A DNA stretch of 64,000 nucleotides. It comes from Opitutus sp. GAS368 (GTDB lineage: Bacteria; Verrucomicrobiota; Verrucomicrobiia; Opitutales; Opitutaceae). The notes beneath the pieces are model-generated. The model was not told where the DNA came from, made no database searches, and saw nothing but the letters and a program-made list of their open reading frames with translations. The stretch covers positions 1 to 64,000 of the forward strand of contig CAMDRP010000004.1 in assembly GCA_945906965.1 (NCBI GenBank), read 5' to 3'. Both the position numbers and the translations under genes were made by a program. Of this stretch, positions 17,162-27,177 are shown in pieces; the stretch's first letter is position 1; each line of letters begins with the position of its first letter.

Positions 17162-17887
17162 CTAGGCGTGAGCCGCGCTCGAGCTAGAGGGCAGCAGGAT
17201 AAATCCCGTGGCGAGGTCACCGAGAATTTCGCTGCGGGCGCCACGATGGTGCACGTGCCAGAGAGCAATCAGCGCGCAGAAGAGCGCGTCCGTGCGGTCT
17301 TCGACGGGTTTGCTCCATGGGGCGGCGAGGAGCGCAGGCGTTTCCGCGTCGAGGGTGAGAAAGGCAAACTCGGCGGCGAGTAAGGTGCGCAGGAGACGTT
17401 GGAGGCGGCGAAATTCGAGGCGACGGGCGGCGACCGGACCTTTTTTATATTTGATGATGCGCGGGAGCCGAAAGAGTCGGACCATCGCAGGGTGCGGGTA
17501 AACCTCGGCGGCGAGGCGCGGCGCGGAACCTTGCCAGCCGGCGACAAAGTCCAAGTCGTTCGCGAGGCGCGCTAGGACGCGCGGCGGGCGGGGGCATTGC
17601 GTGAGGTTGGCGGGGTGGCAGGCGGCGTGTTCGCGGTGAAAGAGCGTGTGGGTGAGCCGATCCACCGGGCGTGCACCGGTGCGATTCGGGCACACGATGG
17701 GTGCGTCGATAGCGGCGAAGGCCGGTTCGGCGGGTTGCAGGTGGGGCGCTATCGCGGCGATCAGCGCGGCGTCACCGTGCGGGTAAGCGTAGCCGAGGAG
17801 ACGGGCGCGCCGACGGTCGTAGCGGATGAGACAGACGCCGTCGGAATTTTTTTCGCCCCACGCCAGATCGAGGCCGATCAAGAGCAT
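17162..17887 (-). CDS. DUF429 family protein
   Basis: A 241-residue protein that begins LLIGLDLAWGEKNSDGVCLI, an RNase-H-like first strand with an acidic residue, and continues with AAIDAPIVCPNRTGARPVDR and AAEVYPHPAMVRLF, all typical of DUF429 (predicted nuclease-like). It lies just 18 bp downstream of nuoN on the same strand, so it may be read through from the complex I operon, without any clear functional link. Its biochemical activity is not established. Confidence 0.8.
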   Translation of the reverse strand: MLLIGLDLAWGEKNSDGVCLIRYDRRRARLLGYAYPHGDAALIAAIAPHLQPAEPAFAAIDAPIVCPNRTGARPVDRLTHTLFHREHAACHPANLTQCPRPPRVLARLANDLDFVAGWQGSAPRLAAEVYPHPAMVRLFRLPRIIKYKKGPVAARRLEFRRLQRLLRTLLAAEFAFLTLDAETPALLAAPWSKPVEDRTDALFCALIALWHVHHRGARSEILGDLATGFILLPSSSSAAHA

Positions 17888-17905
17888 GGCGGCGACAAAC
17901 GAAAC

Positions 17906-19414
17906 TTAGCGGGCTGAGAGCCAAGCGCCGAGCGGGCCTTGATAAAAACCGAGGACAACGACGGCGAGCGCGAGCGCACTGAGGGCGAAGCCCGTGACAA
18001 AATCAACCGGCGTGCGCTCGGGGTGCGTGGGCGCATCGACGGACTTGCCCCAGGTCTCGAAGAAGGCCGCTTTGATCCAACCGAAATAGTAGTAGATCGA
18101 AACGACGACACCGATAACCGCGATGGCGAGCAGGCCGTACAGGCCGGCTTGGAAGGCCGCGATGAAGATGAAGAGTTTACCCATGAACCCAACGAGCGGC
18201 GGAATACCCGCGAGTGAGCCTAGGCCGAGGGCGAGGACGAGCGCAAGGAACGGGCGGTCCTTGGCGAGGCCGGCGTAGTGATCGAGTTCTTGATCAGCGT
18301 CGTTAGCGCCAGCGACGTGGGCCATCACGCCAAACACGGCGAAGGAGGCGAGCAAGTAGGCGAAGAGGTAGAAATAAATCGCGCCGACCGCCATCGGGGC
18401 GCGACTCACAGCGGCGACCCCAAGCAGCAAGAAACCGGCGTGGGAAACACCGGAAAGACCGATCAAGCGTTTGACGTTATGCTGCGTGAGCGCGGCGAAG
18501 TTACCGAAAAGAAGCGTGGTCGCAGCGAAGAACGTGAGCACTGGAGCGACGAGCCAAGCATAGCTGGCGAAGACCGTGCCCGCGAGCGCGAGCAGCGCGG
18601 TGAAACCGACGGCTTTAGACGAGACGGCGAGGAAAGCCGTCACGGGCGTGGGCGCGCCTTGATAGACGTCGGGCACCCATATTTGGAAGGGAAACGCGCC
18701 GATTTTAAACGCGACGCCGGCGAGCACAAGGACGATGCCGATGCTCGCAAGAAAGTTGTGGGGGTTGGCGGCGAGGAACGCGGCGAGTTGGCCGTAGTGC
18801 ATGCTCTGCGCGGTGTGCGCGGGGAGCGCAGGGTTGCCGGCTACACCGTAGAGAAGAACGATGCCAAACAGCATGAGCGATGAGCTGAGCGCGCCCATGA
18901 CGAGGTACTTGAGGCCAGCCTCAAGCGTGAGTGAGGTGCGGTAGTAACTGACCAAAATGTAAAGGCCGATGGTGACCGTCTCGAGCGCGACGAAGAACAA
19001 CACGAGGTGATTCGACTGCGCGAGGAGCATCATCGCGGCGGTGACCACGAGCACGATGTGGTAAAACTCGACGCGCGGCAGCGACTGTTTCGCAAGGCTC
19101 ACTCGCGCAATTACGCATACCATAATTGCAGCGAGCAAAAAGAAGATACGCATGATTTGGCCGCCGTGCGTATGGAGGAGCAGTCCGTTGAAGGTCTCTT
19201 GATTGAGATAAGCGGACGGAGCGTTGAACAGCACCCCACCGAGGATAGTCACGAGTCCGACGAGGGTGGCCACCGGCACGATGCGGCCGTGTTCCTTGGG
19301 AAACAGGAGCTCGATGACGAGCAGCACGAGGGCGAGACCGCCGAGGAGAATCTCGGGGGTGATGGCGCCCCAGAGGTTGCGACTGGCGAGCGTTTGAAGG
19401 ACCGAAATATCCAT
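17906..19414 (-). CDS. nuoN: NADH-quinone oxidoreductase subunit N
   Basis: A 502-residue polytopic membrane protein with about 14 hydrophobic segments, an antiporter-like proton-pumping subunit of complex I. The family motif VPDVYQGAPTPVTAFLAVSS is present, with a lysine in the following helix and SGVSHAGFLLLG. It is the last gene of the nuo operon, 12 bp after nuoM. Confidence 0.95.
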   Translation of the reverse strand: MDISVLQTLASRNLWGAITPEILLGGLALVLLVIELLFPKEHGRIVPVATLVGLVTILGGVLFNAPSAYLNQETFNGLLLHTHGGQIMRIFFLLAAIMVCVIARVSLAKQSLPRVEFYHIVLVVTAAMMLLAQSNHLVLFFVALETVTIGLYILVSYYRTSLTLEAGLKYLVMGALSSSLMLFGIVLLYGVAGNPALPAHTAQSMHYGQLAAFLAANPHNFLASIGIVLVLAGVAFKIGAFPFQIWVPDVYQGAPTPVTAFLAVSSKAVGFTALLALAGTVFASYAWLVAPVLTFFAATTLLFGNFAALTQHNVKRLIGLSGVSHAGFLLLGVAAVSRAPMAVGAIYFYLFAYLLASFAVFGVMAHVAGANDADQELDHYAGLAKDRPFLALVLALGLGSLAGIPPLVGFMGKLFIFIAAFQAGLYGLLAIAVIGVVVSIYYYFGWIKAAFFETWGKSVDAPTHPERTPVDFVTGFALSALALAVVVLGFYQGPLGAWLSAR

Positions 19415-19426
19415 TGCGGTGAGGCG

Positions 19427-20947
19427 TTACTTGACGGCGCCGACCTGCGCGGCGGGCGCGGGCGAGAGCGTGGCGTCGAGGGCGGTGGAGAGGGACTTCG
19501 GCCAGAAGCCGATGAACATGAGAGCAGCGAGAAGGATCAAAGCCGGGAGACGTTCGCTCCAGCGCAGGTCGGAGACCGGATGCTCGGCGGCGATCTTGGC
19601 GAACTCCGGCGTGGCGGGGCCAAAGAAGACGCGGGCCGCGGCGCGCAAACCATACACCGCGGAGATCACGACGCCGGCGACAGCGAGGATGGTGATAAGC
19701 GGGGAAAATTTCCAGAGCGCGACGAAGATGGTGAGTTCACCCCAGAAGTTGGCAAAGCCAGGCAGGCCAATACCGGCGAACGTCGCGGCGACGAAGAGCG
19801 CGGACAAGACCGGGGCCTTTTGCGCGAGTCCGCCCATCTCATCGAGCGCGAAGGTGTGAGTGCGCTGATAAACGCTCGTGGTCAGCAAAAACATCAGCGC
19901 GACCGAAAGACCGTGCGCGACCATGAGCAACACGACGCCGCCGACACCGAGGGTCGATCCCGCGGCGATGCCGAGGAACGCATAACCCATGTGCATCACG
20001 GAGCTGTAACCGACCATCTGCTTGAGGTCGCGCTGGGCGATGGTGACGAAGCCGATCACAAGGACGTTGCCGACGACGGCGAGCCAGGCGAGCGGGTGCG
20101 ACCAATGGATCAGACCGGCGGGCAAAAGCGGGAGCGCGATTTGGATGAGGCCGTAGAGGCCGAATTTTTTAAGCACCCCAGCGTGAAGCATCGCAGCCGA
20201 ACTTGGCGCGGCGCCGTAACCGAGCGGGGCCCAGGTGTGGAGCGGCCAGATGGAAACAAGGATGCCGAAGCCAAGAGCGAGGAGACCAAAGATGTTGTGT
20301 TGTACCGTGGCCTCGAGAGGTTGGGCGGCGATCACGCGGCGGAGTTCGATAAGATCGAAGCTGTGGGCGCCGCTTTTAACATAGAGGGCGATCAGGCCGA
20401 TGAGCGAAAGCATCGCGCCGAGCGTGAGGTAGATCGTCAGCTTCATGGCCGCGTAATTGCGGTCGCGACCACCCCAGATACCGACCATAATAAACGTTGG
20501 GATGAGGGCGAGTTCGTGGAAGAAATAGAAGAAGAAGATATCCACGCTGGCGAAGACGCCCATTAGGCCGCCTTGCATGACGAGCAGGAGCATCAGGTAA
20601 ATTTTTAGGCGTTCCGCGCCCGACTGGATGGCGTAAAGACCGGCGGCGAAACCGACAATGCCGGCGAGCACGAAGAGCGGGAGCGAGATGCCGTTGAGGC
20701 CGAGCTTCAGCCCAATGCCGAGGTTGTCCAAACCCGTGGAATACGAGGTGAGGAACGCATAACCGTGCGTCTGCGCAGCGGTGCCGTAGTAAAACCAGAC
20801 GTGCAACGCGAGGAGTAGCGGCAAGCCGAAGCCGACGTAGGCGAGCTTCACGGAGAAGCGCTTGGGCAGTCCGCACGCGATGGCCAACGCGACGGCGAGC
20901 GGCGCGAAGATGGCGACGAGGAGAGGATCGAAAGGCAGAGTGCTCAT
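19427..20947 (-). CDS. nuoM: NADH-quinone oxidoreductase subunit M
   Basis: A 506-residue antiporter-like membrane subunit of complex I, with about 14 hydrophobic segments. Conserved parts include WPLHTWAPLGYGAAPSSA, where E. coli-type NuoM has LPDAHSQAPTAGSV, and FFYFFHELALIPTFIMVGIWGG with the loop glutamate. It translocates protons coupled to quinone reduction. It follows nuoL by 7 bp and precedes nuoN by 12 bp. Confidence 0.95.
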   Translation of the reverse strand: MSTLPFDPLLVAIFAPLAVALAIACGLPKRFSVKLAYVGFGLPLLLALHVWFYYGTAAQTHGYAFLTSYSTGLDNLGIGLKLGLNGISLPLFVLAGIVGFAAGLYAIQSGAERLKIYLMLLLVMQGGLMGVFASVDIFFFYFFHELALIPTFIMVGIWGGRDRNYAAMKLTIYLTLGAMLSLIGLIALYVKSGAHSFDLIELRRVIAAQPLEATVQHNIFGLLALGFGILVSIWPLHTWAPLGYGAAPSSAAMLHAGVLKKFGLYGLIQIALPLLPAGLIHWSHPLAWLAVVGNVLVIGFVTIAQRDLKQMVGYSSVMHMGYAFLGIAAGSTLGVGGVVLLMVAHGLSVALMFLLTTSVYQRTHTFALDEMGGLAQKAPVLSALFVAATFAGIGLPGFANFWGELTIFVALWKFSPLITILAVAGVVISAVYGLRAAARVFFGPATPEFAKIAAEHPVSDLRWSERLPALILLAALMFIGFWPKSLSTALDATLSPAPAAQVGAVK

Positions 20948-20954
20948 CGCAGGA

Positions 20955-22838
20955 TCAGAAATTGAAGGTCGCGTAGATCCAGAGGATCACGATGCCGAGC
21001 AGGAACCAGTAAACGTAAACGTTGAGACGACCGACGTGGAGCGCACGGGCCCCGAGGCCGACCAATCCGACGATACCAGCCAGGCCGCGAACGATGAGGC
21101 CGGCGAGGAAGATTTGCTCGAGAAAATTAAGGAAAAGCGCAAAACGTTGCTGAACTTTAGCGACGTAGTACTCGTAACCGCGGTCGAAGGAAAATTGCAG
21201 GCCGGTGAGCGCGCCGAAGAGTCCGGGGGATTTTTGCTGAAGCGAATCCGTGGCCGTGGAGCCGTAAAGCGCGAGCGCGGCGCCCGCGCCGAGCACCGTG
21301 ACCGCAAGACTGGTGAGGAGGATCACGGTGTGATCGGAACCGTGTGCCTCAGGGATAAGATCAAAAACGCCGGAGAACACATCGGGGTAAATCCCCGTAT
21401 AGCCGCCAACCACGGTCAGGACGGCGAGCACGAGGAGCGGGGCCGTGAGCGTGAGTCCGCCTTCGTGTGCGTGGGACGCGGCATCGGAGCGCGGAGCGCC
21501 GAGGAAGGTGATTTTCCAGAGGCGCACCATGTAAAGTGACGTAAGCACGGCCGTGAGGGCGAGGACCGCGAAGACGGCTTTGTTATTGGCGAAGGCGAGG
21601 TAGAGAATCGCGTCTTTGGAGAAGAAGCCGGCAAGGAAGGGGAAACCGATGATCGCCGCCACGCCGAGCGTGAAGGTGACGAAGGTGAACGGCATTTTTT
21701 TCGCGAGGCCACCCATGCGGAAGATGTTTTGTTCGTGGTGGCAGCCGTGAATGACGGAGCCGGAACCCAGGAACATCAGGGCCTTAAAGAAGGCGTGCGT
21801 GGTGAGGTGGAACATAGCGGCGCCGACGCCAGCAGCGAGAACGATCGTGTGCGTATCCGCGCCGTGAGCGTGCGAAACGGTCAACGAGCCGAGGCCGAAC
21901 GCCGCGACCATGTAGCCGAGTTGGGAGAGCGTGGAATACGCTAACACCTTTTTAATATCGCTCTGGACGATGGCGCAAAGGGCGGCGTAAAGCGCGGTCG
22001 CGGCACCAGTCCACATGATGACGGTGAGCGCGTCGGGCACCATGAGCACGTTGATGCGACACAGCATGTAAATACCGGCGGCGACCATCGTGGCGGCGTG
22101 GATGAGCGCGGAGACCGGCGTCGGGCCTTCCATGGCGTCGGGGAGCCAGACTTGGAGGGGAAGCTGGGCAGACTTGCCGACCGCGCCGCAGAACAAGAGC
22201 AACGGAATCGCGGTACTGATGACGAGGGCGTGCGTATCGGCCTTAGTGGCGAGTTCGGTGAAGTTAACGGTGCCGTTGGCCCAGTAGCACATCACGATAC
22301 CGAGGAGGAAACCGAAGTCGCCGACACGGTTGGCGATAAAGGCTTTCTTGGACGCGGCGGCGGGCGCGGCGTTTTCGTGCCAGTGGTTGATGAGCAAATA
22401 AGAGCTGAAACCGACGAGCTCCCAAAAAATGAACATCATGAAAAGATTATCGGCAAACACGATGCCGAGCATCGAAAACATGAAAATGGAGAGGCCGCCG
22501 AAGTAGCGGGCCTTAGCCGCGTCTTCGTGCATGTAGCCGAGCGAGAAGACGTGAACGCAGAGACCGACAATACCGACGATCACCAACATGAGCGCGGCGA
22601 GGTCATCGAACTTGAAGCCGATCGAGAGGGCGAAGTTGCCTAAGCGAAGCCATTCGAAGGATGCGCTGAAGCGGTCGTTGTTAAGCGCGAGCAGAAGAGC
22701 GAAGCCTGCAATCGCGGCCGCCGTGGCCGTCGATAAAATCGAGGCGATGCCACCGGAGCGGCGCAGGAAAAGCGCGATCACCGCCGCCGAAGCGAGCGGG
22801 AGCAGCAAAACAAGGAGAGCGTGCTGGAGCATGGTCAT
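20955..22838 (-). CDS. nuoL: NADH-quinone oxidoreductase subunit L
   Basis: A 627-residue membrane subunit, the largest antiporter-like protein of complex I, with the extra C-terminal lateral helix and transmembrane segment expected of NuoL. Recognised motifs: WLPDAMEGPTPVSALIHAAT, FSSYLLINHW, AFFSKDAIL-type FFSKDAILYLAF. Its start lies 5 bp after the nuoK stop. Confidence 0.95.
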   Translation of the reverse strand: MTMLQHALLVLLLPLASAAVIALFLRRSGGIASILSTATAAAIAGFALLLALNNDRFSASFEWLRLGNFALSIGFKFDDLAALMLVIVGIVGLCVHVFSLGYMHEDAAKARYFGGLSIFMFSMLGIVFADNLFMMFIFWELVGFSSYLLINHWHENAAPAAASKKAFIANRVGDFGFLLGIVMCYWANGTVNFTELATKADTHALVISTAIPLLLFCGAVGKSAQLPLQVWLPDAMEGPTPVSALIHAATMVAAGIYMLCRINVLMVPDALTVIMWTGAATALYAALCAIVQSDIKKVLAYSTLSQLGYMVAAFGLGSLTVSHAHGADTHTIVLAAGVGAAMFHLTTHAFFKALMFLGSGSVIHGCHHEQNIFRMGGLAKKMPFTFVTFTLGVAAIIGFPFLAGFFSKDAILYLAFANNKAVFAVLALTAVLTSLYMVRLWKITFLGAPRSDAASHAHEGGLTLTAPLLVLAVLTVVGGYTGIYPDVFSGVFDLIPEAHGSDHTVILLTSLAVTVLGAGAALALYGSTATDSLQQKSPGLFGALTGLQFSFDRGYEYYVAKVQQRFALFLNFLEQIFLAGLIVRGLAGIVGLVGLGARALHVGRLNVYVYWFLLGIVILWIYATFNF

Positions 22839-22843
22839 CGGCG

Positions 22844-23152
22844 TCAGTTCTTCAAAGTGTCGAGCTGGTCAATCTGCACCGTGTGGCGGCGGCGGAAGAG
22901 CGCGACGATGATGGCGAGACCGACGGCAACCTCGGCGGCCGCGACGGTGAGGATGAAGAAGACAAAGACGTTGCCATCCATGGTGCCGTTGACCCGCGAG
23001 AAGGCGACAAGCGCAAGCGTTGAGGCGATGAGCATGAGCTCGAGACTCATGAAGACGATCAGGGTGTTGCGGCGGATGAGCACGCCGAAAAAGCCGATGG
23101 CAAAGAGCACGGCGCTGACAATCACGTAGGCGTTGAGGCTGGCAGTCATCAT
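22844..23152 (-). CDS. nuoK: NADH-quinone oxidoreductase subunit K
   Basis: A 102-residue protein with three membrane helices. The second helix carries the conserved glutamate in [18 protein letters not shown], and the third [17 protein letters not shown] includes the second key glutamate. Its start overlaps the nuoJ stop by 4 bp, so the two are translationally coupled. Confidence 0.95.
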   Translation of the reverse strand: MMTASLNAYVIVSAVLFAIGFFGVLIRRNTLIVFMSLELMLIASTLALVAFSRVNGTMDGNVFVFFILTVAAAEVAVGLAIIVALFRRRHTVQIDQLDTLKN

Positions 23153-23661
23153 TTAGCATCCTCCGCGATTTCGTGTTTCTTGCTCAGCACGATCACGCCG
23201 AGCATCGAGATTAAGAGAAGGAAACCGATGATCTGCACGGGCAACAGGTAGGTCGTGAACAATTGGTAAGCGTAGAGTTTCAGTTGCGCGCCGGCGGCGA
23301 CACTGACGGGGGGCGAGCTAACAATCTGGCCTTTTAAAGCGACGCTGCCGATACCGGCGAGCAAGAGCGCGAAAGCGACAAAACCCGCGATTGTGCGAAA
23401 GCCGCGGAGGCCGAAGGTTTCTTTACCCTGCACGTCGAGCAACATAACGATAAACAAAAACAATGCGGCGACCGCGCCCGCGTACACCAGCAGGAGCACG
23501 AAGGCTAATAGGTAGGCGTCGAGCTGAACGAAGAGTCCGGCGACTCCCACGAGGCAAAGGATCAAACAGATGGACGCGTTGACGGCGTTCTTGTTTACGA
23601 CGACCCCCACGGCGCAGAGCACCGTGAAGATCGCGAAAAGCAGGAAGAGAAATTGGGCCAT
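23149..23661 (-). CDS. nuoJ: NADH-quinone oxidoreductase subunit J
   Basis: A 170-residue membrane protein with five hydrophobic segments, including the helix with the pi-bulge region of NuoJ ([19 protein letters not shown]). It is part of the proton channel around the quinone site. It overlaps nuoK by 4 bp and lies 69 bp downstream of nuoI, the largest gap inside the operon. Confidence 0.95.
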   Translation of the reverse strand: MAQFLFLLFAIFTVLCAVGVVVNKNAVNASICLILCLVGVAGLFVQLDAYLLAFVLLLVYAGAVAALFLFIVMLLDVQGKETFGLRGFRTIAGFVAFALLLAGIGSVALKGQIVSSPPVSVAAGAQLKLYAYQLFTTYLLPVQIIGFLLLISMLGVIVLSKKHEIAEDAK

Positions 23662-23730
23662 GTCGGTCGGGTCGGGTCGGGCTTAAAAAATTCGGTGATG
23701 AAGGCGAAGTGAAGAACGGGCAACGGTGGA

Positions 23731-24273
23731 TTAGTGGGCGTTGCCGTGTTCTTCGGCGGTTTTTTTCTTATCCCATTTGTGGTGGGCATCGGGCAACGTG
23801 CCACCGAGTTCGTAGAGGCGGTCCTTATGGTTCACCATCTCGGCGCGAGTGTAGCCGGACATTGAAAATTGATTCTGCAGGAAGATCGCTTCCTCGGGGC
23901 AAACTTCCTGGCACAAGCCGCAATAAATGCAGCGCAGCATGTCGATATCGAACGCTTGCGGGCCTTTCTCGACGTGTGCGCGATCCGCTTGATCGGCGGG
24001 TATTTCGCCTGGGGTGATGCGGATGGCTTTCGGCGGGCAGACAAATTCGCAGAGCTGGCAGGAGACGCATTTCTCGCGGCCGTTGGGGTCCTTCACGAGC
24101 GTCGGGACGCCGCGGTAACCGACAGGGATAGCCGGACGTTGCTCAGGGTACTCGAGCGTTTTCTTCGGGGCGATGAGATGCTTGAATGTCGTCTTCAACC
24201 CGCCGGCGATCTGCGGAAGATAGGTGCGCTCGAGAAAAGTGAGCGGCTTGCGTTCGACGGTAATGACGGCCAT
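23731..24273 (-). CDS. nuoI: NADH-quinone oxidoreductase subunit I (two 4Fe-4S clusters)
   Basis: A 180-residue ferredoxin-like subunit of the peripheral arm. The two 4Fe-4S motifs are CVSCQLCEFVCPPKAI and CIYCGLCQEVCPEEAI, each CxxCxxCxxxCP. They hold clusters N6a and N6b on the electron route to the quinone. An N-terminal stretch (TYLPQIAGGLKTTFKHL) is the usual membrane-surface helix. Confidence 0.95.
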   Translation of the reverse strand: MAVITVERKPLTFLERTYLPQIAGGLKTTFKHLIAPKKTLEYPEQRPAIPVGYRGVPTLVKDPNGREKCVSCQLCEFVCPPKAIRITPGEIPADQADRAHVEKGPQAFDIDMLRCIYCGLCQEVCPEEAIFLQNQFSMSGYTRAEMVNHKDRLYELGGTLPDAHHKWDKKKTAEEHGNAH

Positions 24274-24292
24274 GGCGCGGTTCGGTTGAAAA

Positions 24293-25453
24293 TTACTTTT
24301 GGATCAACGCGATCGCGATCGCGTAGAAGAGGAGGTTGGCAATGGAGAGCGGCAGCAATTTCTGCCAGCCGATCTTCATGACTTGGTCGTAGCGGAAACG
24401 CGGGAGCGTCCAGCGCACCCACATGAAGAAGAAGATCATCGCGAGCACCTTGCCCATGAAAATGGCGATGGACAAAATTCCAACAAAGAGCGGAGCGTGC
24501 GCAAACGGCAGGAACGTGCCGAGGAAATCCACGGCCGTGGCGAGCGAGACCCACGGGAGTGGGTTCCAACCGCCGCCGAAGAGCAGCATGAACACGCCGG
24601 AGCCCACGATCATGTGCGAATACTCCGCGACGAAAAACAGGCCCCATTTAAACGCGCCGTATTCCGTATGAAAACTGCCGACGAGATCGGACTCGGATTC
24701 GACGGTGTCGAACGGCTGGCGATTCGTTTCCGCGAAGAGCGCGACGAGAAAAATAAAGGCCGAGATCGGCATCAGAAAACCAAACCACATGCCACCGAGG
24801 AAACCAGGTTGGCTTTGGAACTCGACGACGCGGGCGAAGCCCATCGTACCTTCGGTGCCGGGCGCGTTGACCCAAAGAAACACCGGGAGCACGGCGAGCG
24901 TCATCGAAAGTTCGTACGAGATAAGCTGCGCCGAGGCGCGCACACTGCCGAGAAACGGGTATTTGGAATTCGAGGCCCAGCCGGCGAGAATCGCGGAGTA
25001 AACCCCCAGCGAGGACACCGCAAACACGGCCAACATACCGATATCAAGCGGTGCTAGCCCGAGCGGGATCAGTTTGCCCGCCGCATCGAAATACGCGCCG
25101 AAAGGCACCGCGACGACGGTCGTGAGCGCGGGAACCATCGCGACGATGGGCGCGAGCACGAAGTAGAATTTGTTCACATGCCCGGGCAGTGAATCTTCCT
25201 TAAACATCATCTTACCGCCGTCGGCCATGACGTGAAACACGCCGAGACGTTGGAGGAATTTACCGAGGAACGGAATCCACGCGACCCACGGCACGGTGGC
25301 GCGGTTAGGGCCGGGGCGGTCTTGAATCCAGGCGGCGACCTTGCGCTCGGCCATCGAGCACGCGCCGGCGATTGGGAAGATCACCATAATCACGGCGAGG
25401 CCTTGCAAAATCAGGCGGATGACGAGCGGAATTTCGAAGTAGAAGTCGAACAT
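24293..25453 (-). CDS. nuoH: NADH-quinone oxidoreductase subunit H
   Basis: A 386-residue membrane protein with about eight hydrophobic segments, forming much of the quinone-binding chamber. Recognised motifs: AERKVAAWIQDRPGPNR near the N-terminus, ETNRQPFDTVESESDLVGSF with its acidic residues, and EYGAFKWGLFFVAEY. The order H-I-J-K after G is the standard one. Confidence 0.95.
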   Translation of the reverse strand: MFDFYFEIPLVIRLILQGLAVIMVIFPIAGACSMAERKVAAWIQDRPGPNRATVPWVAWIPFLGKFLQRLGVFHVMADGGKMMFKEDSLPGHVNKFYFVLAPIVAMVPALTTVVAVPFGAYFDAAGKLIPLGLAPLDIGMLAVFAVSSLGVYSAILAGWASNSKYPFLGSVRASAQLISYELSMTLAVLPVFLWVNAPGTEGTMGFARVVEFQSQPGFLGGMWFGFLMPISAFIFLVALFAETNRQPFDTVESESDLVGSFHTEYGAFKWGLFFVAEYSHMIVGSGVFMLLFGGGWNPLPWVSLATAVDFLGTFLPFAHAPLFVGILSIAIFMGKVLAMIFFFMWVRWTLPRFRYDQVMKIGWQKLLPLSIANLLFYAIAIALIQK

Positions 25454-25467
25454 GGCGGCGCTTCGGT

Positions 25468-27162
25468 TCAGGCGGTCGCAGCGGCAACGGCGGGTTGCGC
25501 GGGTTTATAGTGGAGCGTCTCGCCTTCGACAAAGGGCAACGCGGCGTACGGCGTGGCATCGAGCACCAAGCCGGTCTCGGGGAGATTGGCGAAGGTCATC
25601 GTCGCGAGCGCGGGGACTTCGGCCGCGATAACCTTCCAGAGCGAGCCGAGTTCGGCGGGGAGCGCGGCCCCGCCAGCGGCGGCGACCAACTGGGCGAGGA
25701 CAACAAGGTCGTCGGTCGCACCGGCGGCCGCAGGAACGGCTTTGAGGGTTTTCTGGATGCGGAACTGTTGGTTCACGAACGTGCCGCTCTTTTCAAAGAC
25801 GGTGAGAGTCGGGAACACGACTTTAGCGGCGGCACTGGTGGCATTGGCGTGGGCGCCGAGGTAAACGATGGAAACCTTCGCGAGCTGCGCGGCGGTGAGG
25901 CCGGCGGCGGCGAGGTCTTCGTTGATGGCGACAACGGCTTTGATTTTGCCGGCGTCGATCTGCGCAGCAAGGTCGGTGAGTTGCTGGGCGGGCAACGTCT
26001 TAATGAGGCCGGTGACAAGAGCGCCGCGGACGTTGGGGTTGCGGTCAGCGGAGATGAGGAGCTTGTCGCCCTGCCCTACTCGGCTGACGAGGTGCGCGGA
26101 GGCTTTGAGCGCGGTGGCGAGGTGGCGGGTGAAGAATTGTTCTTCCACCGTGCTGCGAGCGGAGCCGACGATGGCGATGGCGCCGGGCGTAGATTTGAAG
26201 AGCGCGGCCGCACGAGCCACGAGGGCTTCAATGGTCTCGGTGGCAGCGAGGCGATCAGCGGCTTTAACGGCCTTGTAAAGTACGCGGGCGCTGTCGGCGA
26301 GCCAGGTGTCGTTCACCTCGTCGTTGCGGCGCGGGGTGATGCGGTAGATCGTGCCTTCACGGGACCAGACGACGGTGTTGGCGCCGACGGAGGATTCGGT
26401 GTCGATGACATTGGTCTGCTTGAGAAACCAGACGCGCATCTTGAAGCGGAAATCGGTGCTGGTGAGCGCGCCGACGGGGCAGATGTCGACGGTGTTCAGC
26501 GAGTAATTATTCTCGAGTTTCTTGCCCGGATAGCAGGTGAGCGTCGAGTAACTGCCGCGATCGACGAAGCCGAGAACATCGTCTTTGGCGATTTCCTTGG
26601 AGAAACGGATGCAGCGGGAGCAGAGGATGCAGCGCTCGTCGTCGAGGGTGACGCGGGGCCCGAGTTGGGTGCGCTTGGGTTTGACGTTTTTCTGTTCGAC
26701 GAAGCGGGAGTAGCCGCGGCCGTAACCGGTGGCTTGTTCCTGGAGTTTGCATTCGCCGGCTTGATCGCAAATGGGGCAATCGAGCGGATGATTGATGAGG
26801 AGGAACTCCATGACGCCTTCGCGGGCGTCTTTAACCATGGGGGAGATCGTCTTGACGTGAAGGCCGGGGGAGACGTTGGTGCCGCAGCCGATCTGGGGGC
26901 GCGGGATCCAGTTGATCTTCTGCTTGCCGGTGGCCGGATCCATGATCGGCGCCTTGGTGGCGGGATCGACGGCGGGCATGCCCATTTCGATCAGGCACAT
27001 GCGGCAATTGCCCACGACCGAGAGTTTCGGGTGGTAGCAATAATGCGGCACGTCGACGTTCACCAGGCGCGCGGCCTCAATGACGTTGGTGCCTTTCGGC
27101 ACGGCGATCTCCTGGCCGTCGATGTTGACGGTGACGAGGTCGGGTTTAGCGGGAGCGATCAT
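25468..27162 (-). CDS. nuoG: NADH-quinone oxidoreductase subunit G, short form
   Basis: A 564-residue iron-sulfur subunit. The N-terminal 2Fe-2S ferredoxin domain has C42, C53 and C56 (GNCRMCLIE); next come the 4Fe-4S region with CPICDQAGECKLQ and the two-cluster region CILCSRCIRFSKEI with DICPVGALTSTDFRFKMR. The remaining 300 residues match only part of the molybdopterin-oxidoreductase-like domain, so the protein is much shorter than the roughly 900-residue E. coli subunit. It passes electrons from NuoF/E towards NuoB and NuoI. Confidence 0.93.
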   Translation of the reverse strand: MIAPAKPDLVTVNIDGQEIAVPKGTNVIEAARLVNVDVPHYCYHPKLSVVGNCRMCLIEMGMPAVDPATKAPIMDPATGKQKINWIPRPQIGCGTNVSPGLHVKTISPMVKDAREGVMEFLLINHPLDCPICDQAGECKLQEQATGYGRGYSRFVEQKNVKPKRTQLGPRVTLDDERCILCSRCIRFSKEIAKDDVLGFVDRGSYSTLTCYPGKKLENNYSLNTVDICPVGALTSTDFRFKMRVWFLKQTNVIDTESSVGANTVVWSREGTIYRITPRRNDEVNDTWLADSARVLYKAVKAADRLAATETIEALVARAAALFKSTPGAIAIVGSARSTVEEQFFTRHLATALKASAHLVSRVGQGDKLLISADRNPNVRGALVTGLIKTLPAQQLTDLAAQIDAGKIKAVVAINEDLAAAGLTAAQLAKVSIVYLGAHANATSAAAKVVFPTLTVFEKSGTFVNQQFRIQKTLKAVPAAAGATDDLVVLAQLVAAAGGAALPAELGSLWKVIAAEVPALATMTFANLPETGLVLDATPYAALPFVEGETLHYKPAQPAVAAATA

Positions 27163-27177
27163 CGGGACGGGAGAGGG

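Noticed and set aside
19007-20566. A 519-codon open frame on the plus strand opposite nuoM/nuoN
   Set aside because: Very high Glu/Asp/Arg/His content, the usual antisense image of membrane-protein codons; nuoM and nuoN are certain.
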